From Heyndrickxia acidicola (lineage in GTDB: Bacteria; Bacillota; Bacilli; Bacillales; Bacillaceae_C), in the NCBI RefSeq assembly GCF_001636425.1, contig NZ_LWJG01000004.1:1-64000 (forward strand): DNA of 64,000 nucleotides. Reading direction: 5' to 3'. The translations under genes were made by a program, and so were the position numbers. The notes below the pieces were generated by a model. The model made no database searches and was not told the DNA's origin. It worked only from the letters and a program-made list of their open reading frames with translations. Shown here piece by piece: positions 9,596 to 20,120 of the stretch; the stretch's first letter is position 1; each line of letters starts with the position of its first letter.

Positions 9596-9621
9596 AACGG
9601 GTTCTGTTTTGAAGAACAAAA
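9596..9621 (+). repeat. Solitary copy of the TAACGGGTTCGG-type transposon end
   Basis: The sequence from 9595 matches the ends at 44189, 44957, 54999 and 61583 at most positions (GGGTTCTGTTTTGAAGAACAAAA here). It abuts a small ACCCA/TGGGT hairpin. No partner end facing it was found in this window, so it may be a remnant or its partner lies elsewhere. Confidence 0.5.
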
Positions 9622-10021
9622 CTTGAAAAAGCAAGCTAAACAGCATTCCACATAACATTAAAAAAGCATCGCGGTGTTTGTTTGTGATCTAATAAAGTTT
9701 GTGAAGAACTGTACTTAAACTATAGGGAGCTTTAGTTGAAGACGGATGTTCTATACTGCCCGTCACACAAAAAACTGCCAAAAAGGCAGTCAATAATTTT
9801 TATTTGTAATATCTAGACCGATTTTTTCCTTTTCCAAATCAGCAAGTGTCAAAAAAAAGCAAATTCTCCGAACAAATTACCTAGAGATTTGAAGTAACGA
9901 TGAATAAATGAACGCATTAATACCACCAACCTTATTTAAGGTTATTTTATCCCTAAACTCATTGTATTAACTAATTCACTGCCTTTAAATTGTTTTTTCT
10001 TCATTCAGGCTAATCCTTAAT
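9622..10021. other. Gene-free remnant region
   Basis: No protein gene is supported. A terminator-like ACTGCC/GGCAGT hairpin (9774-9790) has no gene upstream on its strand. Two stretches of about 75 bp (9945-10020 and 10215-10285) resemble each other and look like a decayed direct duplication around the small reading frame at 10022-10177. Confidence 0.4.
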
Positions 10022-10177
10022 TTAAGGCTCTTGGAGTTCCTCTTTATGTGGTTCAAGCCCTGATGAATCAATGACCCGAAATGCATTGTTTTCGATTCTC
10101 ATTCGTATCGCCAGTGATTTTAGTGTAGCTTTTTTGCAATATGCGATAATCGAACGAATAGAATGATGTCTCATCAT
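10022..10177 (-). CDS. Possible 51-residue basic protein, unknown
   Basis: An ATG at 10177 follows a purine-rich AGGGGGTGG at suitable distance. The product begins MMRHHSIRSI and is Lys/Arg-rich, with no membrane segment or known motif. It sits in remnant DNA between decayed repeats and may be the relic of a larger gene. The only support is the start site and the uninterrupted frame. Confidence 0.25.
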   Translation of the reverse strand: MMRHHSIRSIIAYCKKATLKSLAIRMRIENNAFRVIDSSGLEPHKEELQEP

Positions 10178-10429
10178 TAGACCACCCCCTATACAGCATC
10201 AATTATTTAGTTTTATTATACCCCTTAATTCATTGTATTGACATTGTGTTTTCCTTAAATTGTTATTTTTCTTCACACCTGGTTCTTTATAGATATTTGT
10301 TGAACTAACCCACCTCTTTAGCACACAAAAAAAGGCTACCTGAAATGACAGACAGATATCCTAAGTTCTTGCTCCTATTCGTCTAAAGCACATTCTCGAC
10401 AAACATCCTGTTAATAAGGGTACTAACCC

Positions 10430-11235
10430 TTACACTTTGAACCCCATTACCATCCACTCGCCTACCTCTTGAAATCCAATCTTTTTATAAATTGAACCCG
10501 CGGTAGGATTATTATAAAATAGATAAATTACTTTCCCATCGTTAATTACGTCGTTACACAATTTTGCAACTACTCTTGTAGCAAAACCTTTACCCCGATA
10601 TTGAGGGGGAGTGGCAACACCTACTAAAATGGCAATATTATTTTTTTCTGCCTGAGTTGAAGCAGTTGATACCATCTCTCCATCGATTTCGGCAAAATAC
10701 GTTCTATTGTGTACGTTATTATTATGTTCACTTGATTTATGACGAATTTCTCCTTATCAGAAACCATAAAAGAATACTCATTAACCTGGCTATATAAATT
10801 ATAGAGTCGATAACAGTCATCAAGGGTTTGTATTTCTTTAATGTCTATATCATTTTTCCTAATTTCAGTTTCAATGGCAGACATTTGTGAAATGTAAGAA
10901 ATACTCTCAAACTCAATATCCAAGAAAGGCTTAAAATTTTCAATTAGGTCTTTCTTGCCGTTCATTCTATTTATATTTGTTTTCTTTATAATTTCTATAA
11001 AGATTTGAACCTCTCTATGTTCATTGGAATAATACACAATTTTATCTTTAAAGCATAATAGGATTGCCTTTAATTCAACCTGTTCAAACTCCCCATATAC
11101 ACTAACGAAACTTGGGTTAATGCCTTCAGCCTCTAAATCGCTAATTATTAATCCATTAAACTTACAATCCTTCTTAAGAAAATTTAAAATCAAATCAATA
11201 TCTTTATTAAAAAGTTCTTTAATAATTCTTTCCAC
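10430..11235 (-). pseudogene. GNAT acetyltransferase broken by a single-base frameshift
   Basis: Translation begins at GTG 11235 behind AGGAGG. The first frame gives an N-terminal regulatory-type domain of ~170 residues (to about VSDKEK). The continuation, including the acetyl-CoA loop VATPPQYRGKGFATRVV and the C-terminal NPTAGSIYKKIGF, lies in another frame. Restoring one A in the short A run read on minus near 10746-10748 joins them smoothly (KEKIRHKSSEHNNN...), giving ~268 residues. This is either a real one-base deletion or a homopolymer sequencing error. If intact it would be a GNAT N-acetyltransferase of unknown substrate. Confidence 0.75.
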
Positions 11236-11320
11236 TTTAAATACCTCCTATCATATTGTCCTTCTTTCACTAAACCGCCCCGTTAGTGTAGCAACAATGA
11301 CTGTTATATCAATAGCTCTA

Positions 11321-12313
11321 TCATTCCATAGTCCAGTGAGAATTTGCACATTCTAGAACAAGGTTCCCCCAAGTTTTAATATCTCTAAGATAATCATACT
11401 TAGTTCCTTTTTGGTTATACATACGTACAGCAACAACATTTTGTTGAGGAATGCCCAAACATATACAACCAGTAATCCCTAAAATTTGAAACGTTCCTGT
11501 CGGCAATAATTCCCCGATTTCAGTATTTGAATTTGGCTGGTCCTGTACAAACCACAAAAAACCATTTCTAGGTTGCGCTATTGATAAATTTGCAGGAGAT
11601 TGTAAATTTATGGCCTGTTTAAATATATTCGGATTAATAATTTGATTTCCCTGGATCTTACCCTTAACTAAATGTAAATATCCCCAATACGCGAGTTCCC
11701 TTGCACTTACAAATAAATTAGCTTCCGTACCTGTTGTACTAAAGTATGATTCATCTTGCCATACGAGATTATCATTTCTATTTTTTCTCCATCCCGTTTC
11801 TTTTAAGCCTAGGGGCCGAAATACTATTTCTTCCAAGAGTTGTGCTAAAGAACAATCGTATAATTTCATAATTAGTAGAATCAATAAATCTACTCCACAA
11901 TTATTGTAAGCCCAATCTGTCCCTACGGTAAAAAGACGTTCAGTGTATCTTACTCCATCAGTATGTGTGAGCAGATGTCGAATAGTAGTTCCTCTAAATA
12001 AATCTTTATCCAATTCAGGTAAATAATAAGTTATTGGTTCATCGATGTTATTAATTCTACCTTCTTGGACAGCCACCGAAATAGCAAAGCCCAGATACGA
12101 TTTGCGAACTGAAGCTACATTAAACTGTGAGTTAGGTGTAATTGGGCACTTTAGGCCATCGACCTCATAGGATCCACGATACCATTCATTTACAATACAG
12201 TCATTCTGAATGATTAAAGAGGCCGCTCCGCTCGTTTTAGTCATATCCTGTATAGAAGCTACATAATTGTTTAGCTTTTCATATTTGTTATTGATCCTAA
12301 CTGGTAGTTTCAT
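11321..12313 (-). CDS. Serine hydrolase of the beta-lactamase class C / penicillin-binding family
   Basis: A 330-residue protein with the class C fold motifs: SVRK (Ser68-Lys71, acylation site) and YNN (Tyr136-Asn138). There is no signal peptide, so a cytoplasmic esterase or peptidase role is likelier than beta-lactam resistance. AGGGAG precedes the ATG. The expected C-terminal KTG-type box is not obvious. It lies 85 bp upstream of the broken GNAT gene, same strand, and copies of the dispersed GCCCCGTT-type motif occur upstream of both. The substrate is unknown. Confidence 0.8.
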   Translation of the reverse strand: MKLPVRINNKYEKLNNYVASIQDMTKTSGAASLIIQNDCIVNEWYRGSYEVDGLKCPITPNSQFNVASVRKSYLGFAISVAVQEGRINNIDEPITYYLPELDKDLFRGTTIRHLLTHTDGVRYTERLFTVGTDWAYNNCGVDLLILLIMKLYDCSLAQLLEEIVFRPLGLKETGWRKNRNDNLVWQDESYFSTTGTEANLFVSARELAYWGYLHLVKGKIQGNQIINPNIFKQAINLQSPANLSIAQPRNGFLWFVQDQPNSNTEIGELLPTGTFQILGITGCICLGIPQQNVVAVRMYNQKGTKYDYLRDIKTWGNLVLECANSHWTME

Positions 12314-12649
12314 AATTTCCCCGTCTCCCTAAAACTAAGAATGAATCGTATATATGACACATTCTATTTTCCGAACTACTATACCTTCTTTCACTCCCTG
12401 CCCCTTTACCTAAATAAAAAAAGAGCATCCCTTATTAAAGGAATACCCCCGTTTGTTGAATAACCGAATACCGCAATCGTCGTTGAATTCCAAGTAAGGC
12501 TGATACATATACCGAATTCAATAGGCGTTTTATTCTCCTATGATTGTAAATTCGCTTAATGTGCGGATAAAATTGTAGCTTAGATTGGATAAGATTACAG
12601 TAACTAAGGCCCTCACAGAGACCTCCTGTCCTTTCTAATATACCAACGA
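12314..12649. other. Intergenic stretch with dispersed motif copies
   Basis: Contains a TGCCCC motif (about 12400) and a CCCCGTTTGTTGAATAA copy (12446-12463). The latter is preceded by CCTTATTAAAG, which recurs at 15151-15161, so both are one dispersed repeat of ~45 bp. The small reading frame on minus here has no supporting motif. Confidence 0.4.
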
Positions 12650-13824
<1,175 letters not shown>

Positions 13825-14061
13825 TTAAAAAAGGCTAGCCCCCCTCTTTTTAAAATGTAATACGTCATGATTCTTCAAATCAGAAAAGTACAGACTTTAG
13901 TTTCAAGTGTTGTTTGTTATGTTCTATTTAATTATGCAACAATTGAAAAAGGAACTGATATCCCATTTGTCTCAAATGATTGCCTAATAATCTCACAAAC
14001 CTATTCAACAGACCAAATGTATTATAATGGAACTATCAAGGATGAAAACAAGGAGAATCTT

Positions 14062-14979
14062 ATGTCTGATCGAATATACCAACTGAAGGACGACCTTGCC
14101 AAACTGATAGAGCGTTATTCAAAACAGGATGGTGTTCACTCGACAGCTATTCCACCTTTATATTTTATTCGCCGCTCAAATGTTACCGATCTAAGACACG
14201 TTTTTTACAATCCTTCCTTATGCATTATTGTTCAAGGAGCAAAGGAGGTATTGCTTGCACAGGAGCGCTTTAAATGTGGTCCTACCAATTATCTAGTTTC
14301 ATCCGTTGACCTGCCGGTGAAATCGCAGGTTACGACAGCCTCTTTTGACGAACCGTATTTGGCTCTAGCTCTTCAGATTTCACCAATTCAGATCTTAGAG
14401 GTATTAAGTGATTCAGTAATTCCAGCGGGAAGGCAAGAAAACTCTAAGCGAGCCATGTATGTCAGTCCGATAGAGCTATCTCTGTTGGATGCGGTATTAA
14501 GATTAGCTAATTTGTTAGATAATCCAAAAGATATTCCAGTACTTGCCCCCTTATTTACGAAGGAAATTCTATATAGGGTTCTTCAAGGACAGCATGCGAC
14601 TATGCTAGAACAAATTGCTATAGAAGGAAGCTCTACAAATCGAATCAGAGACGTGATAGAACATATCAAGGTTAACTATGACAAATCTTTAAAGATTGAG
14701 GAACTTGCGGAAATAGCGACTATGAGTATTGCTTCGATTCATAGGCACTTTAAAGAGGTAACCTCTATGAGCCCTATTCAGTTCCAAAAACAAATGAGAC
14801 TGCAGAAAGCACGCCATTTGTTATTCTTTGAGTCAACAGATGCTGCTGACGTTGCCTTCAAGGTTGGTTATGAAAGTCCTTCTCAATTCAGCAGGGAATA
14901 TTCTCGAATGTTTGGTTATCCCCCTATAGAGGATATTAAGCGATTGAGAGCGAAGCATGACCATAGAAAAAACCCATGA
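14062..14979 (+). CDS. AraC-family transcriptional regulator
   Basis: The start at 14062 has AGGAGA seven bases upstream; the 65 codons before it in frame lack a site. The 305-residue product has an N-terminal cupin-like AraC_N domain (residues ~25-180) and a C-terminal pair of helix-turn-helices (~200-295) with the usual VAFKVGYESPSQFSREYSRMFG second motif. Such regulators typically control a divergent oxidoreductase, which here would be the SDR and the former aldo/keto reductase. The inducer is unknown. Confidence 0.85.
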   Translation: MSDRIYQLKDDLAKLIERYSKQDGVHSTAIPPLYFIRRSNVTDLRHVFYNPSLCIIVQGAKEVLLAQERFKCGPTNYLVSSVDLPVKSQVTTASFDEPYLALALQISPIQILEVLSDSVIPAGRQENSKRAMYVSPIELSLLDAVLRLANLLDNPKDIPVLAPLFTKEILYRVLQGQHATMLEQIAIEGSSTNRIRDVIEHIKVNYDKSLKIEELAEIATMSIASIHRHFKEVTSMSPIQFQKQMRLQKARHLLFFESTDAADVAFKVGYESPSQFSREYSRMFGYPPIEDIKRLRAKHDHRKNP

Positions 14980-15578
14980 CCCTGAAGAAGGGAAAGCTTT
15001 ATATTAAAATTGAAAGAGGATCAGTAAATATACTGCATCCTCTACCTATTCGTTGGTTACTTAGAAAGCCTCTTTTTACACAACATTTAGGCATTTTGTA
15101 GGACTTTACTTGTCTAAAAATTTCTCTTTCTTAAATGAAAAGGGACGTCTCCTTATTAAAGAAACGCCCCCGTTTGTAGTATAAGGTTATCCAGATTTTA
15201 AAATGTACCCTGTTAAAGGACATTTTAAAAAGGTTAGGCCGCTCAAAGATGATGATTTTTATATTCTAAAGGGGTCATCTTATTCATTCCCCCCCTTTTT
15301 TTCCTAACGTCTATTTTTCATAAACAATGTTTGTCCTGTTTTTATACACTTTATCAAAATGTAGAAATTCAACTTAATCTATCATATAATCAAATACATT
15401 CATATAAATCTGAAAAATAAAAAAAGGAATGATTAAGCTTCCTCTATGCTTCCACATTCTTCTTCTGCTAAAAAAAATAACAACAACTTTAGTAATTCAA
15501 TAAAGAGACTTTCATTAATTGAAGCTTAAACAACATCAGCAAAAATTGATACAAAAAGAAAAGAAGGGAGTCATAAAA
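14980..15578. other. Gene-free intergenic stretch with dispersed repeat
   Basis: No gene. 15133-15185 carries the CCTTATTAAAGAAACGCCCCCGTTTGT-type repeat, split here as CCTTATTAAAG then CGCCCCCGTTTGTAG, matching 12430-12463. Confidence 0.4.
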
Positions 15579-16373
15579 ATGGTTTTGAAGTTAGAACATG
15601 TTTCTATAAAGCGTAATGGAACTTCGATTCTGCAGGACATTAACTGGCAGATTGAAAAAGGCGAGCACTGGGTCCTATTTGGACTCAATGGAGCTGGAAA
15701 ATCAGTCCTTTTAAATCTGCTCAATGCTTATTATCATCCAACAAAAGGAAAAATAAGCGTTTTGGGGCTGGAATTTGGAAAGACGTATCTTGCAGAACGG
15801 CTTCGTAAACAGATTGGATTTGTTTCTTCATCGCTGCAGCAGAAATTTTACCAAAATGATAATGCATTTGAAGTGACGCTAAGCGGAGCATTTGCTTCCA
15901 TTGGCCTGTATGAATCACCGACAGATGAAATGAGAAAAAAGGCAGTGGACCTCCTCAGGGATTTTGGGTGCATAGACTATGCCAATCGAGAATACGAAAC
16001 ATTGTCCCAAGGAGAAAAACAACGGGTTCTAATTGCACGTGCTTTAATGGCAGATCCCTCATTGTTAATACTTGACGAGCCCACAAATGGCTTGGATTTT
16101 ATTGCTCGGGAACAATTGTTGGAATCCATTGGAGAGCTTGCAAAGAAATCCAATGCGCCTACCATCATCTATGTCACTCACCATGTAGAAGAAATTTTGC
16201 CAATTTTCAATAAAACATTGCTATTAAAAAAAGGACAGGTCTTTGCTTCCGGAGAGACCGGTGAGATGATTTCAGCTGACCTGCTTTCGGAGTTTTTTGA
16301 GCTTCCCGTGAGCGTAATATGGCATAACGGCCGGCCGCTTCTCTCAAGAACCTCCATGGAAATACACTCTTAA
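15579..16373 (+). CDS. ABC transporter ATP-binding protein (YlmA-like)
   Basis: Start at 15579 behind AAGGGAG; the in-frame ATG 60 bases upstream has no site. The 264-residue ATPase has Walker A GLNGAGKS (~35-42), a Q-loop, the signature LSQGEKQR, Walker B LLILDEP and the H-loop THH. The overall pattern matches YlmA-type stand-alone ATPases. No permease or binding protein is encoded nearby, so it either pairs with a distant permease or has another role. Substrate unknown. Confidence 0.82.
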   Translation: MVLKLEHVSIKRNGTSILQDINWQIEKGEHWVLFGLNGAGKSVLLNLLNAYYHPTKGKISVLGLEFGKTYLAERLRKQIGFVSSSLQQKFYQNDNAFEVTLSGAFASIGLYESPTDEMRKKAVDLLRDFGCIDYANREYETLSQGEKQRVLIARALMADPSLLILDEPTNGLDFIAREQLLESIGELAKKSNAPTIIYVTHHVEEILPIFNKTLLLKKGQVFASGETGEMISADLLSEFFELPVSVIWHNGRPLLSRTSMEIHS

Positions 16374-16431
16374 AAAGATTCATTTCTACATAACGATTAA
16401 CCAAGAGAACATGATATTTTGGCAAAACTTA

Positions 16432-16461
16432 ACCCCCAGTGATTATTCGTCAGCTGGGGGT
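16432..16461. terminator. Bidirectional terminator between convergent genes
   Basis: ACCCCCAG and CTGGGGGT pair across a 14-base loop, midway between the ABC ATPase stop (16373, plus) and the MetX-like stop (16480, minus). Confidence 0.7.
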
Positions 16462-16479
16462 ATTTGTATGAAATGACTT

Positions 16480-17595
16480 CTACTTTAAAAACTCAGCAAT
16501 TTTATCGCTAAACAAATGATGATCCAGTATGCCGCCCATATGCCCTTTTAAACTTTCAAACTCATATAGTTCTGCTTGTTTTCCTTGTTTCTTCATAATA
16601 TCAACCATGTGCCGGTTATAAACTGTAGGCTGCAATAAGTCACGTGTACATGAAATCATCAACACTTTTGCATTCATCTTATTTAATGCGGCTTCCAAAG
16701 AGTCATAGCCATAAGCCAAATCATGTATCATCGTTGCCCTGCATGTATAGTACCAGTGACTGGCGTCTAGGAATGACGATCCTAACGAAATGTCCTTCGC
16801 CAGCTGTTGTTCAAAGGAAGTCTGCACGGTTATATCCTGATAGGCTTCATGCTCGTTATGATTTCGCTTATATGCCTGTTCATAGAATTCCGGGGTAAAA
16901 GCCCCTGCATTCATCATTTGCACAGCGAGGTGAAGGCCTTCTATAGGTCCTTTTCCCTCTTCATAGCTACCATTCTCCCAATTCGGATCTAAAGCAATTG
17001 CACGCATGGCATGTTGAATGACACTAAATGACGTAATGATGGGGTTTTGGGGATTGGTGATGACTCCTATCATCCGTTCTACCATTTCTGGGTAATTTAC
17101 CGCCCACTCGAGGGATATAAACCCACCTGCAGATGCTCCCATGACTGCATATAAGGTATGGATTCCGAGCTGCTTCGTTAAGAATTCATATTGAATCCCC
17201 GCCATATCACGGTAAGTAAAGGGTGGGAAGTCGAGTCCCCATCTCTTTCCTGTTTCAGGATTGATCGATCTTGGTCCAGTGGTAATGACTTTGGGATTTT
17301 TGACTTGAACATTTGCTAGGTTATCCGTACTAATAACGAAGAATTTACGTGTGTCCACAGCTTTTCCAGGACCGATCAGGCCGTCCCAGTACCCAGGAAC
17401 CGAATCCTCCGGAGAGTATTTTCCCGCCGCATGGCTAGAGGCACTAAAATAATGCGCGACTAAAATCACATTGGATTTATCCTCGTTTAATTCCCCATAG
17501 GTTTCGTAACCTAAGGTTACAGGGATGCTTTTTCCATTTTCCAGCGTATAGTTCTCAATTGTAAATTGTTTTTTCTCTACATGAAGCATATCCAT
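16480..17595 (-). CDS. Alpha/beta hydrolase of the homoserine O-acetyltransferase (MetX) family
   Basis: A 371-residue protein with the MetX fold: nucleophile Ser155 in GASAGG, Asp319 in SCTRDLLQP and His352 in KGHMGG. True MetX usually has GGSMGG at the elbow, so the specificity may differ; homologues include deacylases and other acyltransferases. Its ATG lies 2 bp from the stop of the upstream MFS gene, so the two are surely co-transcribed. No other methionine gene is nearby. A transporter-coupled acyl-transfer or hydrolysis reaction is inferred. Confidence 0.75.
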   Translation of the reverse strand: MDMLHVEKKQFTIENYTLENGKSIPVTLGYETYGELNEDKSNVILVAHYFSASSHAAGKYSPEDSVPGYWDGLIGPGKAVDTRKFFVISTDNLANVQVKNPKVITTGPRSINPETGKRWGLDFPPFTYRDMAGIQYEFLTKQLGIHTLYAVMGASAGGFISLEWAVNYPEMVERMIGVITNPQNPIITSFSVIQHAMRAIALDPNWENGSYEEGKGPIEGLHLAVQMMNAGAFTPEFYEQAYKRNHNEHEAYQDITVQTSFEQQLAKDISLGSSFLDASHWYYTCRATMIHDLAYGYDSLEAALNKMNAKVLMISCTRDLLQPTVYNRHMVDIMKKQGKQAELYEFESLKGHMGGILDHHLFSDKIAEFLK

Positions 17596-17596
17596 G

Positions 17597-18835
17597 TTAG
17601 TTCGCCTCTTTTCTTAAGTTTTTCATCCCCCCCGCTTTCTTCTTCCCTGTTTCCGGTAATAAGAAAGATCCTATAAAGAAGGTTAAACTTAAAGCACTTG
17701 CTACATATAATGCCGCTTTAAAACCTGAAGCATCAATAATTAACCCAATGATATAATAGGTGATGGATTCAAACAAATAAGCACACGACCAAAAGAACCC
17801 CATGATGACAGTTAATTTTGCCGGAGTCATATGGGGTAATTCCTGTGGAATGGTGACAAGAGCCGTCATCGGCAAAAACATAAGAAATCCTAAGAATGCA
17901 GCCATTACTAAGGCAACAGCGCCAGAACTCGTCATTACCATGACAAGCGCAGAAACACTCATTAATAATCCCGACCAGCGAAGCACCGGTAATCGTCTAT
18001 CCACTTTTCTTACCACCCCTATTCCAACTGCTGATCCAAGAACCCCGGTCAGTGCCACAACGGTACTTAGTGTTTTAGGGTTGACGGCAGCACTATTGGA
18101 AATGGGAAAAATCGTTAAAATGACGATATAAAGTAAAAGCAACCCGCAATACGTAAAGGGAAGGATATAGTTAAATGACTCTTTCATTCCATCCTTGAAT
18201 GTATAACGATGTTCATTTTCGATTGGTTTAGCAGATATAGAAGAATTCACTTCAAAATCCTCTCCAAATAGCAACCAAAGGATGAATAAGACCAGACTGC
18301 AGCCTGCAAAAAATAGGAGGCTGTTCTGCCAAGTAACAACAAGGCTAACGACCGGAGCAACAATCAACATAGCAATGATACTTCCAATATTGTAGGCAGC
18401 AGCATTGATTCCATTTATGGCAGCTCGGCGTTTCGCATCAAAATACCGTATGACCATCGGGCTAAAGTACACTACAAACAAGGCTCCTCCGAATCCCATT
18501 ACAAAACGGGCAGCCACAAACATCCAAAACTCACTAACAAATGCTCCAATCCCTGTTCCGATTACAATTAAAGCGGAAGCAAGGGCAATGGCTTTTTTCG
18601 GCTGCAGTTTCACTAAAAACCATGCAGCCAATAAGTTTCCTATGATTTTCGCCACTGTAATGGCATTTGATATAAATGTAGCGGAAGCAAAGCTTTTTAA
18701 ATGAAAATAAGCCATGATTTGAGGAGTTAAAGAAGTTCCCGCAATCCAGCTAACAGCAAAGAAGGCATAGGTAAAAAACATAACGGTTTCAATAAGATAA
18801 ACCTTTACCCCTGATGTTTGCATCCTTTCGCTCAT
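17597..18835 (-). CDS. MFS transporter
   Basis: A 412-residue major facilitator protein with twelve predicted helices. It has the loop 2-3 region LVKLQPKKAIALASA, the motif RFVMGFGGALFVVYFSPMVIRYF in helix 4-5 and GINAAAYNIGSI in helix 5. GGGAG precedes the ATG. It is translationally adjacent to the MetX-like gene, so it probably imports that enzyme's substrate or exports its product. The subfamily resembles organic acid or cyanate-type carriers, but I cannot name the substrate. Confidence 0.8.
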   Translation of the reverse strand: MSERMQTSGVKVYLIETVMFFTYAFFAVSWIAGTSLTPQIMAYFHLKSFASATFISNAITVAKIIGNLLAAWFLVKLQPKKAIALASALIVIGTGIGAFVSEFWMFVAARFVMGFGGALFVVYFSPMVIRYFDAKRRAAINGINAAAYNIGSIIAMLIVAPVVSLVVTWQNSLLFFAGCSLVLFILWLLFGEDFEVNSSISAKPIENEHRYTFKDGMKESFNYILPFTYCGLLLLYIVILTIFPISNSAAVNPKTLSTVVALTGVLGSAVGIGVVRKVDRRLPVLRWSGLLMSVSALVMVMTSSGAVALVMAAFLGFLMFLPMTALVTIPQELPHMTPAKLTVIMGFFWSCAYLFESITYYIIGLIIDASGFKAALYVASALSLTFFIGSFLLPETGKKKAGGMKNLRKEAN

Positions 18836-19179
18836 ACTATTTGGCTCCCATCTAGTTTAATATTTTTGTATAAGGCCTGACTAAATGATTCTTTTAATAA
18901 AAGTTTTTTTACTGAATTAAACATTATTTTGTATTGAACACCCTTTTTCGAAAGCGTTATCATTTTAATCGTTTGTTCTCTTACCCTCCCTTCATGAGAA
19001 GACCTCTTACCCTCTTTCTTTTAATATGCATAATTCATGCCAAACATAAGTTTTTAAAACATTAATTTTTCACGTAACAAAATCTCTTTACCATGCTCAA
19101 TGTCATACGTAAATAAAGAGACTTATTATACTGATTCTAATCAAAATAGTCTTAAAAATAAGTGGTAGACATGCAAAAG

Positions 19180-19224
19180 TTACCCTTCCGAATAAATGGA
19201 ATTTTCCGTTTAATCGGAAGGGTA
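19180..19224. repeat. Long near-perfect inverted repeat
   Basis: Two arms of about 22 bp beginning TTACCCTTCCGA pair with only two mismatches around a tiny loop. It lies between the MFS promoter region and the ABC operon's end. It could be a bidirectional terminator, a regulator site or a mini-element relic. Confidence 0.6.
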
Positions 19225-19322
19225 ACATAAAAAATTCCAAAAAACGGAATGACCTAATTTATATAAAAGAAGCGAAGGACGTTGGCATACCAACGCCCTT
19301 CACGATTGCCCGTCGCACAAAA

Positions 19323-19345
19323 AGCCGCTTATAGCGGCTGTAATT
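19323..19345 (-). terminator. Terminator of the PadR/ABC operon
   Basis: On minus, AGCCGCT-ata-AGCGGCT is followed by TTTTT just past the permease stop at 19350. Confidence 0.85.
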
Positions 19346-19349
19346 TATC

Positions 19350-20120
19350 TTAATTCCCTAAGATACGTTTGCTATAGGCACGCATGGAAAGGAGATATGC
19401 AACAATAGTAATTCCCAAACACCATGCGAGGGCAATCCAGATATTGCTTCCGACCGATTGATTATTGAGTAGGGCACGGATCGTGTTGACAATCGCTGTC
19501 ACGGGTTGATTTTCAGCAAAAATACGTACGGGTGTAGGCATAGAGGCAGTTGGGACAAAAGCAGAACTGACAAAGGGCAAGAAAATTAGAGGATAAGAGA
19601 AGGCTGACGCGCCGTCCACCGTCTTTGCAGAAAGTCCCGCAAGGACAGCCAACCAAGTCAATGCAAGAACAACGAATAAGAGAATTCCAACAACTGCTAG
19701 CCAATTAAGAATACCAGCAGATGAACGAAAGCCCATTACCAAAGCAACCAGCACAATCACCACACTTGAGATCGCATTAGAGACTAGCGAAGTCAAAATA
19801 TGCCCCCAGAGTACAGCACTTTGTGAAATTGGCATAGAATGGAAGCGTTCAAAAATTCCTTTGGACACATCAATGAAAAGACGGTATGCGGTGTAGGCCA
19901 CCCCGCTCGCAATCGACTGGAGCAAAATTCCTGGTAGCAGGTATTTTACGTAGGAAGCACTTGTTCCGGCATGGATAGCCCCACCAAACACATAGACAAA
20001 CATAAGCATAAAGGCAATTGGCATCACAGTCACCGTGATAATCGTATCTACACTACGAAAAATATGCTTCATCGAGCGACTCGCCATGGTGGCAATATCT
20101 TGAAATACGTAATTAGTCAT
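19350..20120 (-). CDS. ABC-2 type permease (DrrB-like)
   Basis: A 256-residue membrane protein with six predicted helices and the ABC2_membrane fold of antibiotic exporters such as DrrB. The start at 20120 overlaps the stop of the ATPase gene by 8 bases and has GGGGAAAC upstream; a longer frame from 20141 lies inside the ATPase gene. With the ATPase it forms an efflux pump, probably for a hydrophobic drug or peptide, under PadR control. Confidence 0.85.
   Translation of the reverse strand: MTNYVFQDIATMASRSMKHIFRSVDTIITVTVMPIAFMLMFVYVFGGAIHAGTSASYVKYLLPGILLQSIASGVAYTAYRLFIDVSKGIFERFHSMPISQSAVLWGHILTSLVSNAISSVVIVLVALVMGFRSSAGILNWLAVVGILLFVVLALTWLAVLAGLSAKTVDGASAFSYPLIFLPFVSSAFVPTASMPTPVRIFAENQPVTAIVNTIRALLNNQSVGSNIWIALAWCLGITIVAYLLSMRAYSKRILGN

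Larger units (their letters stand above)
18836..19349. other. Intergenic stretch with large palindrome
   Basis: No gene. It contains the 45-bp palindrome at 19180-19224, a CGTTGG/CCAACG dyad near 19285 and the terminator at 19323-19339. Confidence 0.5.

Noticed and set aside
11321-12313. Serine hydrolase as an antibiotic-resistance beta-lactamase
   Set aside because: No signal peptide and no clear KTG box; cytoplasmic class C-fold esterases are common in Bacillus.
15579-16373. ABC ATPase as a drug-export component
   Set aside because: No permease or adaptor gene is adjacent; the sequence pattern fits stand-alone YlmA-type ATPases.
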